Source: Vitis vinifera
Taxonomy: Eukaryota; Streptophyta; Magnoliopsida; Vitales; Vitaceae
NCBI RefSeq assembly: GCF_030704535.1
Contig: NC_081810.1
Span: forward strand, 806,501 to 870,500
Direction of reading: 5' to 3'
Length of the DNA: 64,000 nt
Under the pieces are notes generated by a model that was given only the letters and a program-made list of their open reading frames with translations, had not been told where the DNA came from and ran no database searches. The stretch's first letter is position 1. The number at the start of each line of letters is the position of its first letter. Made by a program: the position numbers and the translations under genes. This document shows, one piece after another, positions 47,072-58,915 of this stretch.

Positions 47072-49504
47072 CTAGGGAACTTCCTCAATCTCAGTTAAGA
47101 CTCTTTCATCCATCCGGCTCTCCCGTCTGAAAGGAAAAGCAGACGGAGGCTTATCTACTGAAAGTGTGCCTTCTAATACCTTAACTACCTCCCCAATGGA
47201 AGGCCGTAAGAATGGTTGATTTTGCATACACCACAAAGCTATCCTCACCACTCTTTCTACTCCTTCCCACTCCTCGCTGCCCTTCAGTTTTTGTTCTTGA
47301 TTCATCTTGTCAATTAAGTGGTGCAGATTGTCCCCATGAACATCCCTCTGGCATGTTAAAGTTTGCAGCAACATTACTCCAAACATGTAAATATCTCTCT
47401 CTGAGGGAGACTCTGAAGAAGAAGCTGGCTCCTCCTGGAGTAAGCTCTGTAGTCCAAAATCCATCAACTTAGGGACTAACTTCTCATCAAGCAAGACATT
47501 CTCCAGCTTCATATTTCCATGAGCAATGCATGTTTGGCACTCTGTGTGTAAATAAGCAAGGGCTCGTGCTACTCCAAGGGCAATATCAAGCCTCTGCTGC
47601 CAATCCACTTCATTTTGGTTCCACTTTGTGCTAAAAAGCAACTCATCCAGAGATCCATTTGGGATGTACTCGTAAAGCAAAAACTTGTGTTCTGGCTCAA
47701 AACAAAACCCCTTTAGTGATACAAGGTTTCTATGGTGGGTGCCACCCAAGGTTGAAACTGCCACCCGGAAATCCTTCTCAGATGCAACTACATTATTTAG
47801 CACCTTGGCAACTACTGGTGTCTTGTTTGGGAGTACACCTTTAAAAACAGAGGGCCCAAGCTGAGTTGCAAAGTTAGCAGTCAGCTCTTTTATCTCTTCA
47901 AAGGATAATCTAATAAGAACACTGTAATGAGAATTCATCTGAGCATCCTTCCCAAAGGGAATTCTCGTCTGAGCCTCAATTTTCCGTCTCCGATGGATAA
48001 ACCAAAACACAAACATCTCCATGGTCAGAAAGCCCACGAGCGTTACCAGAACTATTAAAGCAATAGCTTCCACAAATTTCTTACTATTAGCTCCATAAGC
48101 AAAGTATCTTTTGGACAACATTTGAATTTGCCCTGAATTACCATGGGGGTTAGCACTGTGAGCTAAAACTGCCTGAGGGACCAAACACACCTTCAAGAAT
48201 GAAGTAGCAGGGACAGAAGGATTCCTATACCCGCTGATAAAGCTTGTTCTTTTGATTGTGCAAAGACCCGAGCCATCATTCTTTGAAGTTACGGCAATGC
48301 AAGTAGTATCATTGGAGCAGTACTCTCTGCAAGCTTCCTCACTTAACATGATATCAACATCTTGAGGGGGATAGAGACCGTAAAGGACCGTTCGTTTCAG
48401 AACCATCATGCTTGTATTCATTTTACAGTTTCCCAAATCCACCATTTTCTTGCACCCAAAACTACCTGAATCCATCCCATAAGAGCCAGTTCCCAAATTC
48501 AAAGAATCCTCATACAGACAATCACAAACAGGTCCAGTAGAATTGTACCCACATAAGCTATACAAACCACAAGAACCAAACACATTGCATTGGTCCTCAA
48601 CTGCCTGCCAACCTACTCTCCATGCCTGAATCACATTATCCCACGAGTAAATTCTCAAGTTCCCATCAGAATCAATCCTAAGATGCCTCCAAACCAGAGA
48701 AGGGTCTTCAAAATCCTTACTCGACTTGGACCAGACAGTTCTATTAGCACTATCAAATAGTCCTAAAACCCCATTAGAGTCAAATCGGGCTTCTTTAACA
48801 ATGACAGAGGAACTCAACTGAGCATGACTCCTCCAATAGGTCACATTGTTCTCCCACACTAGGGCAAGCTCACCGGATCCGCGAATCACAAAACTATAGT
48901 AGCTTGAAATTGTTTTTGTTGAAGGGGCCCTAAGGGTTTGAGGGAAATGGAGTGACTGACCAGGAAGAAGAGTGCTTGTGGGGCTATTAAAGCTCTCCCA
49001 AAGCACTTTATCTGCATTGCCCAAGAGCACCAGGTTCCCATTGTCCAAAAGGCTAGCTTTTTGAACACCCAAACCAGAGGTGTTACTACTCCAGACAACC
49101 AACCCGTTAGGGTTTTCAACCAAGACTAGCCTCCCATCCATGGAAAGCCTAAGTGTGGAGTTTTCAGAAACTCTGAGTCCCCCACCAATAGTCCAAACTG
49201 GCTTATTTGCAGCCCTGGTACCTAAGTTATACCCAATACCAACCACAAACCCATCAACACCATCAACTTTCTCACAACCCTCCAAGAACCCAAATGCAAA
49301 AACCCCATTGTGAGACACCCAAATCCTACTGCTATCAAACCCAGAAATCTCAAATCCAAGAGGCACAGAAACCATTGGAACCACATCACAAGACCCAGAA
49401 AATGCAAAACCCAGTAGTAAAATCACAGCCAAAACAAAGCTCTTACCTCCAAAATGCCTGATGGGTGTCTCAGGACACAGCTGACTAACCCCAACCACAC
49501 ACAT
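47072..49504 (-). CDS. SD3-1: G-type lectin S-receptor-like kinase, SD3-1 type (probable pseudokinase)
   Basis: An 810-residue intronless plasma-membrane receptor. It has a signal peptide (about 20-40), a B-lectin domain (about 40-160), an EGF-like Cys cluster (about 305-330), a PAN domain (about 345-440), a transmembrane helix (about 473-500) and a kinase-like domain from about 535. The ATP-binding Lys is present (VVAKVL, about 566), as is DFG (about 683). The glycine loop reads LGPSVFKG and the catalytic loop reads HGNMKLEN (about 662), so the catalytic Asp is replaced by Asn. No APE motif is visible. It probably signals as a pseudokinase. The start is the first ATG in the frame, at 49504. 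It is the only complete member among four kinase-derived segments here. Family assignment is firm; ligand unknown. Confidence 0.9.
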   Translation of the reverse strand: MCVVGVSQLCPETPIRHFGGKSFVLAVILLLGFAFSGSCDVVPMVSVPLGFEISGFDSSRIWVSHNGVFAFGFLEGCEKVDGVDGFVVGIGYNLGTRAANKPVWTIGGGLRVSENSTLRLSMDGRLVLVENPNGLVVWSSNTSGLGVQKASLLDNGNLVLLGNADKVLWESFNSPTSTLLPGQSLHFPQTLRAPSTKTISSYYSFVIRGSGELALVWENNVTYWRSHAQLSSSVIVKEARFDSNGVLGLFDSANRTVWSKSSKDFEDPSLVWRHLRIDSDGNLRIYSWDNVIQAWRVGWQAVEDQCNVFGSCGLYSLCGYNSTGPVCDCLYEDSLNLGTGSYGMDSGSFGCKKMVDLGNCKMNTSMMVLKRTVLYGLYPPQDVDIMLSEEACREYCSNDTTCIAVTSKNDGSGLCTIKRTSFISGYRNPSVPATSFLKVCLVPQAVLAHSANPHGNSGQIQMLSKRYFAYGANSKKFVEAIALIVLVTLVGFLTMEMFVFWFIHRRRKIEAQTRIPFGKDAQMNSHYSVLIRLSFEEIKELTANFATQLGPSVFKGVLPNKTPVVAKVLNNVVASEKDFRVAVSTLGGTHHRNLVSLKGFCFEPEHKFLLYEYIPNGSLDELLFSTKWNQNEVDWQQRLDIALGVARALAYLHTECQTCIAHGNMKLENVLLDEKLVPKLMDFGLQSLLQEEPASSSESPSERDIYMFGVMLLQTLTCQRDVHGDNLHHLIDKMNQEQKLKGSEEWEGVERVVRIALWCMQNQPFLRPSIGEVVKVLEGTLSVDKPPSAFPFRRESRMDERVLTEIEEVP

Positions 49505-52500
49505 TTCAGCTGCAAAACTGGCTAAATTTGGGCAAGAACCAGTGGCGCCACAGTGTGGCACAGTGGAAGTATACCAGTAGGGGTAGTAGAGGAGATGAGT
49601 TTAGGTTTAAACTTTGAAGCTCAGAGGTGTGGATAGAAAGTCATGAAAGAGAGGTGGAAAGTAGGATAAAGGAGTGTAGTTTTGTTGGTACAACTTTTCA
49701 TAAGAGAGCAGTGACTGAATTTGAATCTTGGAAACTGGATTTGGTGCAAGGGGAAGCAACAAAATTCACGACTTTTTGTGGGCATCGAGGTATGCCTTGG
49801 CTTTCTTCCACTAACAACAGTTTATACTCAGAATTTTTGCTATACTTTTGACACCAGTTCCCCTTTCTAAAGCATATAATAGGATTTGGTATGTGTCATC
49901 ACTAATGGGTCATCTTTTTTCCAAGGAAATATATTGACAAATGATACCATCCTACGCTAATCAGTCAGACAGAAAGACTTCACGGGACGTGCCCTACTTC
50001 TCAAACCACACACATGAAATCAAGGAAAATCAATTCTATTATCAGACAAAATATTAAATTCTATACATTTTGATTAATCAAAATTCACTAATTTAAAATA
50101 AATGATATTGTACCCATTTAGCTTTTTTTTATTATTTATATCATTCAAATTATAGGACAAATATAAACAAAACAAAGCAAACAAAATAAGGTCACATTAA
50201 GATATAAAAATCTTTCATTGATGATATATTTTTCATATAATATCAAAAAGATAACTTTGAATTCAGGGCAATTATCCAAAAACTTTAGGTAAAACAAAAA
50301 AAAAATCACAATGGATGGTATCCTAGAAGTTTGACCAACAAAGAGTATAGTCAATTATCCAAAGGTATTATAGTGGTGTTTGTCAAACAAAAAGGTTAGA
50401 CTGATGAATATATTGCGAGATTTAGATTGTTAAATAATTATATTAATAAATGAGATCAAGATACAATGATGTAAGTAAAATAGGATTAAAATATAAATAA
50501 TAGAACATATATATTATATCACTAAAATTATAATCGAACCTACTTCAAGAGAAATAAGTGGGTTAATTCTTGACAATTTGACACCCAGATTTCAATATCC
50601 TTGACTTTGCCAGCCAATGGGGTTGTATCTCAGTGCCTTCTGTTGACAAGATAAGGTGATTTTTAGCCAAAAAAAGAAAGGGGGCAAATCAACTGGGCAG
50701 ATATCCAACCATAAATTGCATTACTCCAACAGTTTTGGATTTGGTCCAAACAGCCCAAAAAATATCTGCATTTAAAACCATGGAAAAACACTTGGGAGGT
50801 GGCATTAGCCCATATAATGGAGTTGAGAAAGGGTGGTGGGGAAGAGATTTTTTTGGGGTTGAGATCTGGAGGATTCGTGGACAAATTGCAGGGTTCTGCA
50901 TTTGGGGTGTGGGAATTGGGAAAAAGACACAGGCATCCCAACAGTGGGTGTTGTTGAGTTACGTGACACTGAGCTTCATTGTTGAAACCCACTGAGAGGT
51001 GTGTTTGCATGTCCTTCATGTGGACGTCCTCTTGATCTCCATCAAACTCATATCTAAAATATTATATATCGAATTCAAAGTTTTATAAGTAATATAATAA
51101 ATGATTATGATGTAAATTTTTCGAAAAATATTTTAAAATTTATGAAAATTTTCTAGATTTATTAAAAATTATTCCTAAATAGAAAATATTTTTTTAATAT
51201 TGAAAACAATTTTTAAAAATTTGTTCGGAAAACAAATTAATTTTTATGAATAAATTTAAAATATTTTCTTATTTTTTTAAAGTGTTTTGAGAAATAATTT
51301 AAAATATAAAAAGTACTTTAAATTTTTTTTTATTATACGTAAATACACGGTACCCTAGAAAAAAAATAAGTTAAAAAAAACTAATTTTCATATTCAAGTT
51401 TTAAAATAGAATTTGAATTCCCAAAAAAATTAACAACTAATTTTAAAATTGTTTTTAAAAATTATTTTCCGATAATTATATTTAAAAATTGAAAACATTT
51501 TAAGAAAACGTTGGTAACTTATTTGATAACTGTTTTTTAAAATAATTTTTTTCTTCAAAACAAATAAATAAAAAAATACGATTAATAATTAAAAAAACAA
51601 AAAATAATTTTTTATTCTTAAAATCGAACATATTTTAGTTATTTCCTTTTTTTGAAATGATTATCTTAAAAATAATTAAAAGTATAAAATTATATATAAA
51701 AATTATTTTTAATATATGTTTAAAAATATAGAAAATAAATCAAAACAATTCATAGAAACATACTTATGTTCCACCAAATATCAAATATCATACAATAGTT
51801 TTACAAAATTATTCTTAGAAATAATTTTTATTAAGTTTTTTTTTTAAAGCAAATAAATTTTTTATCAAAAACTAATTTTTATATTAAAGGATTTGACCAT
51901 TTTCTCAAAATGCAACACAAGACTCACATGGTTTGTAGTATAAAACAAGAAAAAATAATTTAAGTGAATTATGAATTTTCTTTTCCATGCCATTGGGCCC
52001 ACGAAATATGAAAGCATATCAAAATGATTACATGTCATCATTCCTTAGTTACTTCGTTCTTCATAGCTTATAATTAAGATTCCTTTTTCACCTTTAACGG
52101 TACAAACACTTTTCCCATTTTCCCATTGTTAAAAGTGTTTTACTACTTTTACATCCCACTCCGAATTACCTTTTCATCTTTTGAATTTATTATTAAATAA
52201 AAATAAAAAAAAGTGAACTCACTTGGAACTCACTATGCAAACGAATCCATAGGTTAAAAAGTACATCATATCATAGTATCATTTTTGTCGTTTTATTATT
52301 TTGAATTTTATTCGTATTCTTATCGTTTTGTATTTTGATCACATCGATTTTTTATCTTATTATTTTGTATCTGGTCTTTTTCTTTTATTTTACTATATTA
52401 TCTTATATTTGCACCATCATTCAATGATTTAAAGTTTACGACATAATTAAACAACTCGAATTTAAAGTTTGATATTATATCAAATTGATAAGATAGATTT

Positions 52501-52826
52501 TTCCTGCTTACCTATTAGTTGTAGAACTTGTTTTTTCAATGAAATTAGAGTTGTGATGATTTCATAAAATAGTTTATATTCTTGTCTAATTTCATTTAGA
52601 TATGTGTTAAGTAAATGTAGGTATAATTAAAAAAATATATGTTTTTTAGGGTGCATACAACGTGAGTATGAGTATAAAGAATATGATCACGAGCATTGCA
52701 AGTTAAAGCTTTTTTAGGTTCAGAAAAGCTTGTTTATGCTTGCTTAATAACCTAGGCTATTGGGTTCATTTGGGTGTAATAGTACTATTTTTAAATTTGA
52801 AATATAGATGATTAAATTATGAATTT
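49505..52826. other. AT-rich intergenic region after the receptor kinase
   Basis: The kinase promoter lies at the left end. Most of 51050-52650 is very AT-rich and low-complexity. Open frames near 50660-51020 on both strands match nothing known. No repeat element recognised apart from the MITE that follows. Confidence 0.5.
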
Positions 52827-53365
52827 AGGAATGACAATGGGACAAGTTTGAGAGAGGTTATCCTCATCTCAATTCTATCCTATTTATTCAAAATAATTTT
52901 CATTATCATTGCATTAAAAAAAATTAAATGGGACAAACGGGTAGGTATACGAATTTCCTATACCCACACCACCTCACCCTAACCCGTTTAATATTTTCTT
53001 GAAAAAATTTTATTTTTAAATATTTTTTAATTACATTAAAATAAATACATTTTATAAATAATTAAAATATTATGATGTAACTTATTTTATTCCAAAGTAT
53101 TATTATTATATATTAAAATAGGAAAATAAATTTTAATTTTATATATAATCGGGTAACCCATCCCATTAAAATAAGAAAATAAAAATTAAATTAAATTAAT
53201 TTTATATATAATTGGATTGAGGGGACATGACAATACTTGAACTCGTCTCAATTTTTAAAAAAAATCACAAACTCGCCCTAACTCATTTATTTAAATTTTA
53301 AACTCATCTCATTAGGAAATGGATGAAGTGAGTACTTGAAAAAACTCAACCCATTGCCATTCTTA
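52827..53365. mobile_element. MITE-like DNA transposon
   Basis: The left end GGAATGACAATGGG and the inverted right end CCCATTGCCATTC form imperfect terminal inverted repeats about 540 bases apart. TTA directly abuts both ends and could be the target duplication. Inside there is no coding sequence, only AT-rich DNA and short CCCA/GGGT words. The superfamily is uncertain. Confidence 0.6.
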
Positions 53366-53879
53366 AATGATGATTATCATAAAAGCCAATGAGACATGTT
53401 TTCGAATGTCAAAATGTTTAGTTTACTTTTATTAACTATCTATTAGTTTTCAAATAAAATTATCATTACTTGACATAAAAAATGTGTTATTTGATTAAAA
53501 TGATTATTAAAAACCCAAATTTTAACTCTCCATCTTTTTTAGTTTCATTTGGACAAAAAATATCTTCATTATTTTCTTATAAAAATAATCATTTATTTTA
53601 AAACTTACATCTAAATACTTGAAATGGTAAAAACATTTAATTCAAAATTAGGTTACTTTTCAAGTAAAAACACGAGAGAAGTGTTGGATTCACAAATTTA
53701 AGGATTATTTTATTCATTTTAACCAACTAATTTTATATAAATTATTATTAAAGCCAAGGTGATGGGTTTATTAGCCTGTAATGTTCCGAGGATAAAATAT
53801 CGGGTCAAGTTGGAAAAAATAGACTCAAGGCTCAACTCCGACTTGGGCTGGCCCAACTATGTGAATGTGCAAGCTAGCC

Positions 53880-55145
53880 CGAACCCGAGCACAAGCCCAA
53901 TCCCTGTCAATGAACGGCATAAGAAGAAGAGACTGAGAGTAGAAGTGTCGAACCAGCTCCGTCGCCGCAAAGATCTTTCTAGACACGCGTCGTTGCCCCA
54001 GTCTCCGCCTCTGTCTCAGCTGAAGATTCCAGGTAGTTCTAGCCCTCTCGATTTATTATTCCAATTTTTCTTTGGTTTTCCCACCTTTTCACGGCAACCA
54101 AACAGCCTGTGTGGTTATTTCTTTTCTGTGAATGGCGATTTCTGAAATGTGTTGAATAAGCATTTATTTTTTATTTTTTTATTTTTTTTGGGTTTTCAAT
54201 TGTAGCGGCTAGGTTTAAATCATGAATACGATGGTTAATTACTTTATTTCACTATATTTTTCCGTAATTGACTGTATCAAACCCTAAGACTACAGAAGGT
54301 TCATTTCATACTGAATAGAATTTACATGCAATAGAAAATGGATAAATTTTAAGCAATCCAATTATCAAATCGGAATGCATCACGAAATCAAAATTATTTC
54401 AGGAAAAAGCTAGAAGGACTTTCAAAACATGATTTTAGTAGCTTTCTATAAATGCATAAGAAGGAAGTGTATGATGCATAATAGATGAATGATGTGCAAG
54501 AAGTAAGTGAACTTAAGTGGATGGCTTATTTTTTTAGATTGGAAAAACCTAGGAAGTTGTGAGTTTTAGTTTAGCTGATCTTGGGTTGTGTCGGGGGATG
54601 CCTAGAGCTTTGAAGTTTTTGGGTGGTGATTGGGAACTTAGGTGTCAAAGCATCAATTTTTCTAGTTGTATTGGTGCAATCTTTTGGTGTATTTGGGAAG
54701 AGAGGAAGGGGTTTTGAAGGTAAGAAGATGCCCTTTTTGAATTGGAAGATGGTAGCTTTGAAGTTCATTTTTTTGGCAGAGTCGGTGGCTTTTCCTTGGA
54801 TTGTTTCTCCATTTAACTTTGCAGTTTGGCTTTTCCATGTGTGCATGTAACATTGGTACATTTGTAATCTCCATTTTCCCTTTAATAAGCTGTTTTTAGT
54901 GAATAAGAACTGTGCTAGTAGGATGACTATATTTAATAAATCATGATGGGTCGTCTTTTTGTAATTCACCTTGTCACTGATCCATTTTCCCTTTTTAGTA
55001 GTGTTGTTGTGGTTCTCATGGATCATTCTTTTTCATTAAGAATTAACTCTGCCTGTCTCTGGGCCAGATTTGGTTGCGTTTGGAATTAAAAGGTGACTAG
55101 TTTGATGTATAAGCTCTGTTCAATAAGCTTCTTTTTGAATTGCAG
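53880..55145 (+). promoter_or_regulatory. 5' leader exon and intron of the L31 gene
   Basis: A GC-richer CT-rich stretch (about 53900-54032) ends in ATTCCAG|GTAGTT. An intron of about 1113 bases (54033-55145) then ends at TTGCAG, 11 bases before the L31 start codon. The transcription start was not determined. Leader introns are common in plant ribosomal protein genes. Confidence 0.55.
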
Positions 55146-55156
55146 ATTAGTGGAAA

Positions 55157-55363
55157 ATGAAGAAAGGGTTGCATCCTCAGATGCAATGGATATCCTATGT
55201 TACTCAGAGCGGCAGGCTGATGCATGTTATGATGACTAGAATACACTCTGTTGGTAAAGTTTACCACTTGAGGGCAAGACGCCAGATGGCTCAGAGTGTG
55301 GGACAGATAGCCAAGTTTAAGCGTCGCTATGAGCAGAAGAATGAGGAGAATGAAGAGAAGTGA
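55157..55363 (+). CDS. Ribosomal protein L31 family (bL31-type, probably mitochondrial)
   Basis: A 68-residue basic protein starting MKKGLHPQMQWISYV and carrying RLMHVMMTRIHSVGKVYHL and GQIAKFKRRYEQ. The MKKxxHP start and the G-x-x-x-K-F-x-x-R-Y C-terminal block match bL31, as in small plant L31 proteins of about this length. It lacks the Cys zinc ligands of some bacterial L31 proteins. The single coding exon begins just after the leader intron acceptor. Organelle location is inferred from plant family members, since no separate transit peptide is evident. A highly conserved ordinary housekeeping gene. Confidence 0.85.
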   Translation: MKKGLHPQMQWISYVTQSGRLMHVMMTRIHSVGKVYHLRARRQMAQSVGQIAKFKRRYEQKNEENEEK

Positions 55364-57783
55364 TTTTTGAGATGCAAAGAGAAGGTGAGGGCTTTGAAGC
55401 ATATTTGTTTTCCTGTTCTATGGCTGTTTAAGCTCTGAGAAGCATTTTTGTTTTGATGACAATTGAATACTGACTACAAGTAGGCTTTGTTAAATTAAGA
55501 AGTTTGCAGAACAAAAGTGTTCAGTTCTTGCTTGGTTTAAATTTTAAAACAACTCTTGCTGTCTTATAAAACAAAATAAATATTCAGAAATGTTTGAATA
55601 TTGCATTTAAATTACCAATTTCGATTTGTCCTTCCAACACTGGAAATGAGTCATTTTTTCATCATAACTTTCAGTTGTGGCCATTTCCTATCACTTCGAG
55701 GATCATTTTCCTATTTTTGGTATGGGATTTCATTAGCAACCTAGTTTCAGTTCATTAATGTCATGGTGAACGGCTATGGTTTGCAGTCTCTGAGCTTTCC
55801 TATTGTCATTGTTAGCCAAATCCTTTTCTGGTCATAAGGCAGAATTGGACCCACTATATCCTGTTATGATTCTTTTTAGCAAAGGATTCATGAACTCATT
55901 TTGTTACTAAGGGAAGGCAGAAGTGCAAGCCAGGCAATTAGCACTTGTCAGTTTTGCATGATTATGTGCTTCAATGGGCCTGTGAATAATGGGCCCTTCC
56001 ATAGATCTTGACCTGTTAATAGATTGATTGTTTTGATCATGTCCTATATATTCGATTGAAATGTAAACACCCCATTTTTATGGTTCAACCATGTAATGGA
56101 GTCATGATTAATATTAGGTAGATAATGTTCCATAGTATTTGATTAAATTTTACGTATTGTCCTATTAATACACATAGGTTGGCGGATAGGTTGAGTATGT
56201 AATAGCTTGCCCATTGATCATCTAACCATCCATCCACCAAGAAAAGGATAGCATAATGGTTGCCATTTATAATCCACCAGTAAATGTCATGTTGTGTCCA
56301 TCACAAAGTTGGGTTGGGGTTCAGGGTGAGAATGTGTTTCTTGTATCATTTGGGAAAGAAGAGAGTAATAAAAGTTAACTTTAAACCATGTCATATGGAA
56401 CTTGAGCATTGCTAAACTTGGCTCAGTTTGTTCATGAACAGGCTGAAATTTTTTGCAGCTCAATGCATCTGAAATCTCCTTATCAGTTTGGTGTCATTTC
56501 ATAATTTATATTGGGATTTGGGAGGAAGATTCTAAAATATGGTGCAAGCTGCTCAACCTTCTATAGATTCAGCAGCTATGACCCTTTAGGCTGGAGCTAC
56601 CTGTAGACAGTTGGAACAATTGGATGTTTCATCTCCAGATTTTTGTGAAAGTCTCTGAAGTTGTTTGAAATTATGCGGAATATTCCATGAAGCAGATGTA
56701 GGGAAGTTATGGAGAGTCATCAGAACCCCTAGGGTTCTAGGTCATTGTTTGCCTGCCTAGATTTGCCAGATACTCTTTTGGACAAGGGACCAAACCTTGT
56801 AAGCATTCATGTTTAGGAATTGTCACATGGTTGTTTAGAAAAACATAAGTCCATGACATATAGCTGCAATAAAAACCATTAATAAGCCTTTGAGGAGGGT
56901 TTGTGGAAGGTTCAAGTCCCAATGGGGACAAAAATTTACCTATTAAAAAAATAAAAAATAAAAACCAATAAATTAAATTCTTACTCTTTGTTGATAGCAT
57001 CATTCAAAATGATTTTGCAGTCAATTTTCATGGAACAAGTTAAATGTGAGTATTTAATACTTCTTTCATCCCCTTTTTTTAGCTTGCACAGTTTTCTTGA
57101 AGTTCAACTGTTGGTTGTTGCAGCAAGGTTTCATATGGAGTACACAACTTAATAAAGGTTTGTTTCACATCCAATGAGGAGCGGACTCTCTCCAACAAAT
57201 TTTGAAGTCAAGCCTGATATGAGGAGAAAAACCTACTTTCAAGCTGTAGTCTCGTATTCTAGAACATTGTTCTTAACTGAAGATGTGTTTTTGATAAATT
57301 ATGTTATTTGGTTTAAAGTCATTTTAGCTAGCAAATTTGAATGGTATGGTTTGTGCAAGTACATGACTTCAAATACAAAAGAGCTAAAAGCTTATGAAGA
57401 TTAACTGTTCACCCAAAGCTGATTCTCCCTGGCCTACACACACAAAGTAAACATATGATTGTTTTGCCTATACTGCAGAATGTGCCTATACATGGGGGAC
57501 GCTCAGGAAGAAGTTTTGGAATGTACTGTGCTTAGCAGCCATGTTTGACATGTACATTTCCTTATTGAGTTGTCTTTTCTTGTGTGTTTTAAGTCTAAAT
57601 GAAAATTGCTAGTTCTTTCAGCGGACTACACTAGATTCACAAGTAAGGCTTGGTAGGTTTCTTGATAGTTTACAGCTTAGTCACCAACTTAGGCACTGTC
57701 TTGAACAAGCAAAATGACCGTTGAATATCAGCCATTAAATCAGTAGAAAATGTGAGCCGTTTTCTTAACTAATCTTCTTGTTG
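55364..57783. other. Intergenic region downstream of the L31 gene
   Basis: L31 3' untranslated region and spacer, of more mixed base composition than the regions further left. The only element recognised is the SINE remnant at 56879-56957. No coding sequence. Confidence 0.5.
56879..56957 (+). mobile_element. 5'-truncated SINE
   Basis: A B-box-like GGTTCAAGTCC (56909-56919) is followed by CCAATGGGGACAAAAATTTA and an A-rich tail. AATAAAAACCA before (about 56868-56878) and after (about 56957-56967) would be the target duplication. No A-box remains. It differs in sequence from the SINE at 43549. Confidence 0.6.
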
Positions 57784-57930
57784 CAGTTGTGGCTTCTCCA
57801 GCCAAGAAACTAGGGTTTAGAAATGTGCCCGTCTTATTCTTGCCATTGTAAAATGTCTTAAATGCTAAGGACAGATACCTACTTGGGATCTTTTGGTTGG
57901 CAAATCAATTAGAACAAGAGCTGGCTTTCT
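57784..57930 (-). pseudogene. IQM-family exon fragment
   Basis: The minus strand gives words like GTFLNPSFLAGEATTA, matching [18 protein letters not shown] of the intact IQM gene (exon 6, 61164-61403). KDPK lies just upstream, where the next Trp codon has become TAG, and there is a frame change near ...SI/KTFYNG. It is an isolated relic of a second IQM copy in the same orientation about 2 kb downstream of the intact gene. Confidence 0.75.
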
Positions 57931-58564
57931 TCAAGGTGAGTTGGATCTCACAATGCCAGCTTCTCTTTTAGCCACTTTCTTCCATAAATCTATTTGGGTC
58001 CTTCTCAGCTTGGAAGCATTTTGCTATTATGAAATGCTGCTACATAACCAACAATTCTGGTCCCAGGATTGTTGAAGCCCTTGTCTTATTCCCTATAGTC
58101 CAACCCCTCAAGTTTCAGTTTGTAGGAACACAGCAAGCTTTTCTACCATACTCAATTATTCCTGTCCTCTCTTTCAAGGCACCATGAGCCCATTCCATCT
58201 GCAGCGCATGCCTTTCATGCTTATCATAAGTATTGATTATGTTAAAACCAAGTTCAAAATCACGAGTCTTAAGATGCTTGATTTGAGAATGTCAATTTCC
58301 TTGTAGTCATTGTTTGGATATTCAATTTTCATTAGCATTTTCTAGAAGTGCCATTTTGACAACAATCTTTACCTGGAAAATGTAATGGAGTGCGAAATGG
58401 TGCAATGACTTCTACCAAAGGATTTCCCCTGGACTTGGTCTTGGAAATCTTAGGTCTTTCTTTATTCGAGCTTTGGTGACTTGAATGAATAAATACAGCT
58501 GCAAGAAAACCGAGTCAACTATGGGTCATTTTTTTTAAACCATCTTACTGCTCGTGTAAAATGT

Positions 58565-58915
58565 AGTTGCTAAATATTGTCCATTTTGGGCTGAGGTCCT
58601 CATAAACATTGTCATCATATCCCATGAGATTGTAAAGAGTAACCTACATAGGAGTCCATTACATGTATTAGGGTTACAAAACTTTTCCTCCATGGCTGAT
58701 TTGAAATATGGAATTATGGAGCTAGAGAGGATTCACTTCGATATCATTTGTAATGACCTATATTCCCTTTCATGTAGATATTTTCCATTTTGGACTGAGC
58801 CCTTCATGTAAAACACTTTATAAACTAAGGAGGAATCCACTATACATAGTATCAGTCCCTCTACCTGATGTGAGATATGAGATATCACAGCTAGTGCTTG
58901 ATCTGATACCCCATT
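58565..58915 (+). repeat. Two diverged copies of a plant dispersed repeat
   Basis: ATATTGTCCATTTTGGGCTG (about 58574) and ATATTTTCCATTTTGGACTG (about 58782) begin two similar stretches, each running through AACxxxACATAG/GGAATCC-like words. They resemble a common dispersed dicot sequence built around GTCC-TTTTGGGC-TG, which I know only by appearance. No coding potential. Confidence 0.45.

Noticed and set aside
50663-51019. Open frames of about 70-118 codons on both strands
   Set aside because: Composition is low complexity and overlapping frames on both strands are equally long, as expected by chance in a less AT-rich patch.
53759-54145. Plus-strand 128-codon open frame across the L31 leader exon
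   Set aside because: It runs through the good donor at 54033 and resembles no protein; better read as leader plus intron.
54571-55026. Minus-strand 151-codon open frame
   Set aside because: It lies in the leader intron of the L31 gene on the other strand and has no recognisable domain.
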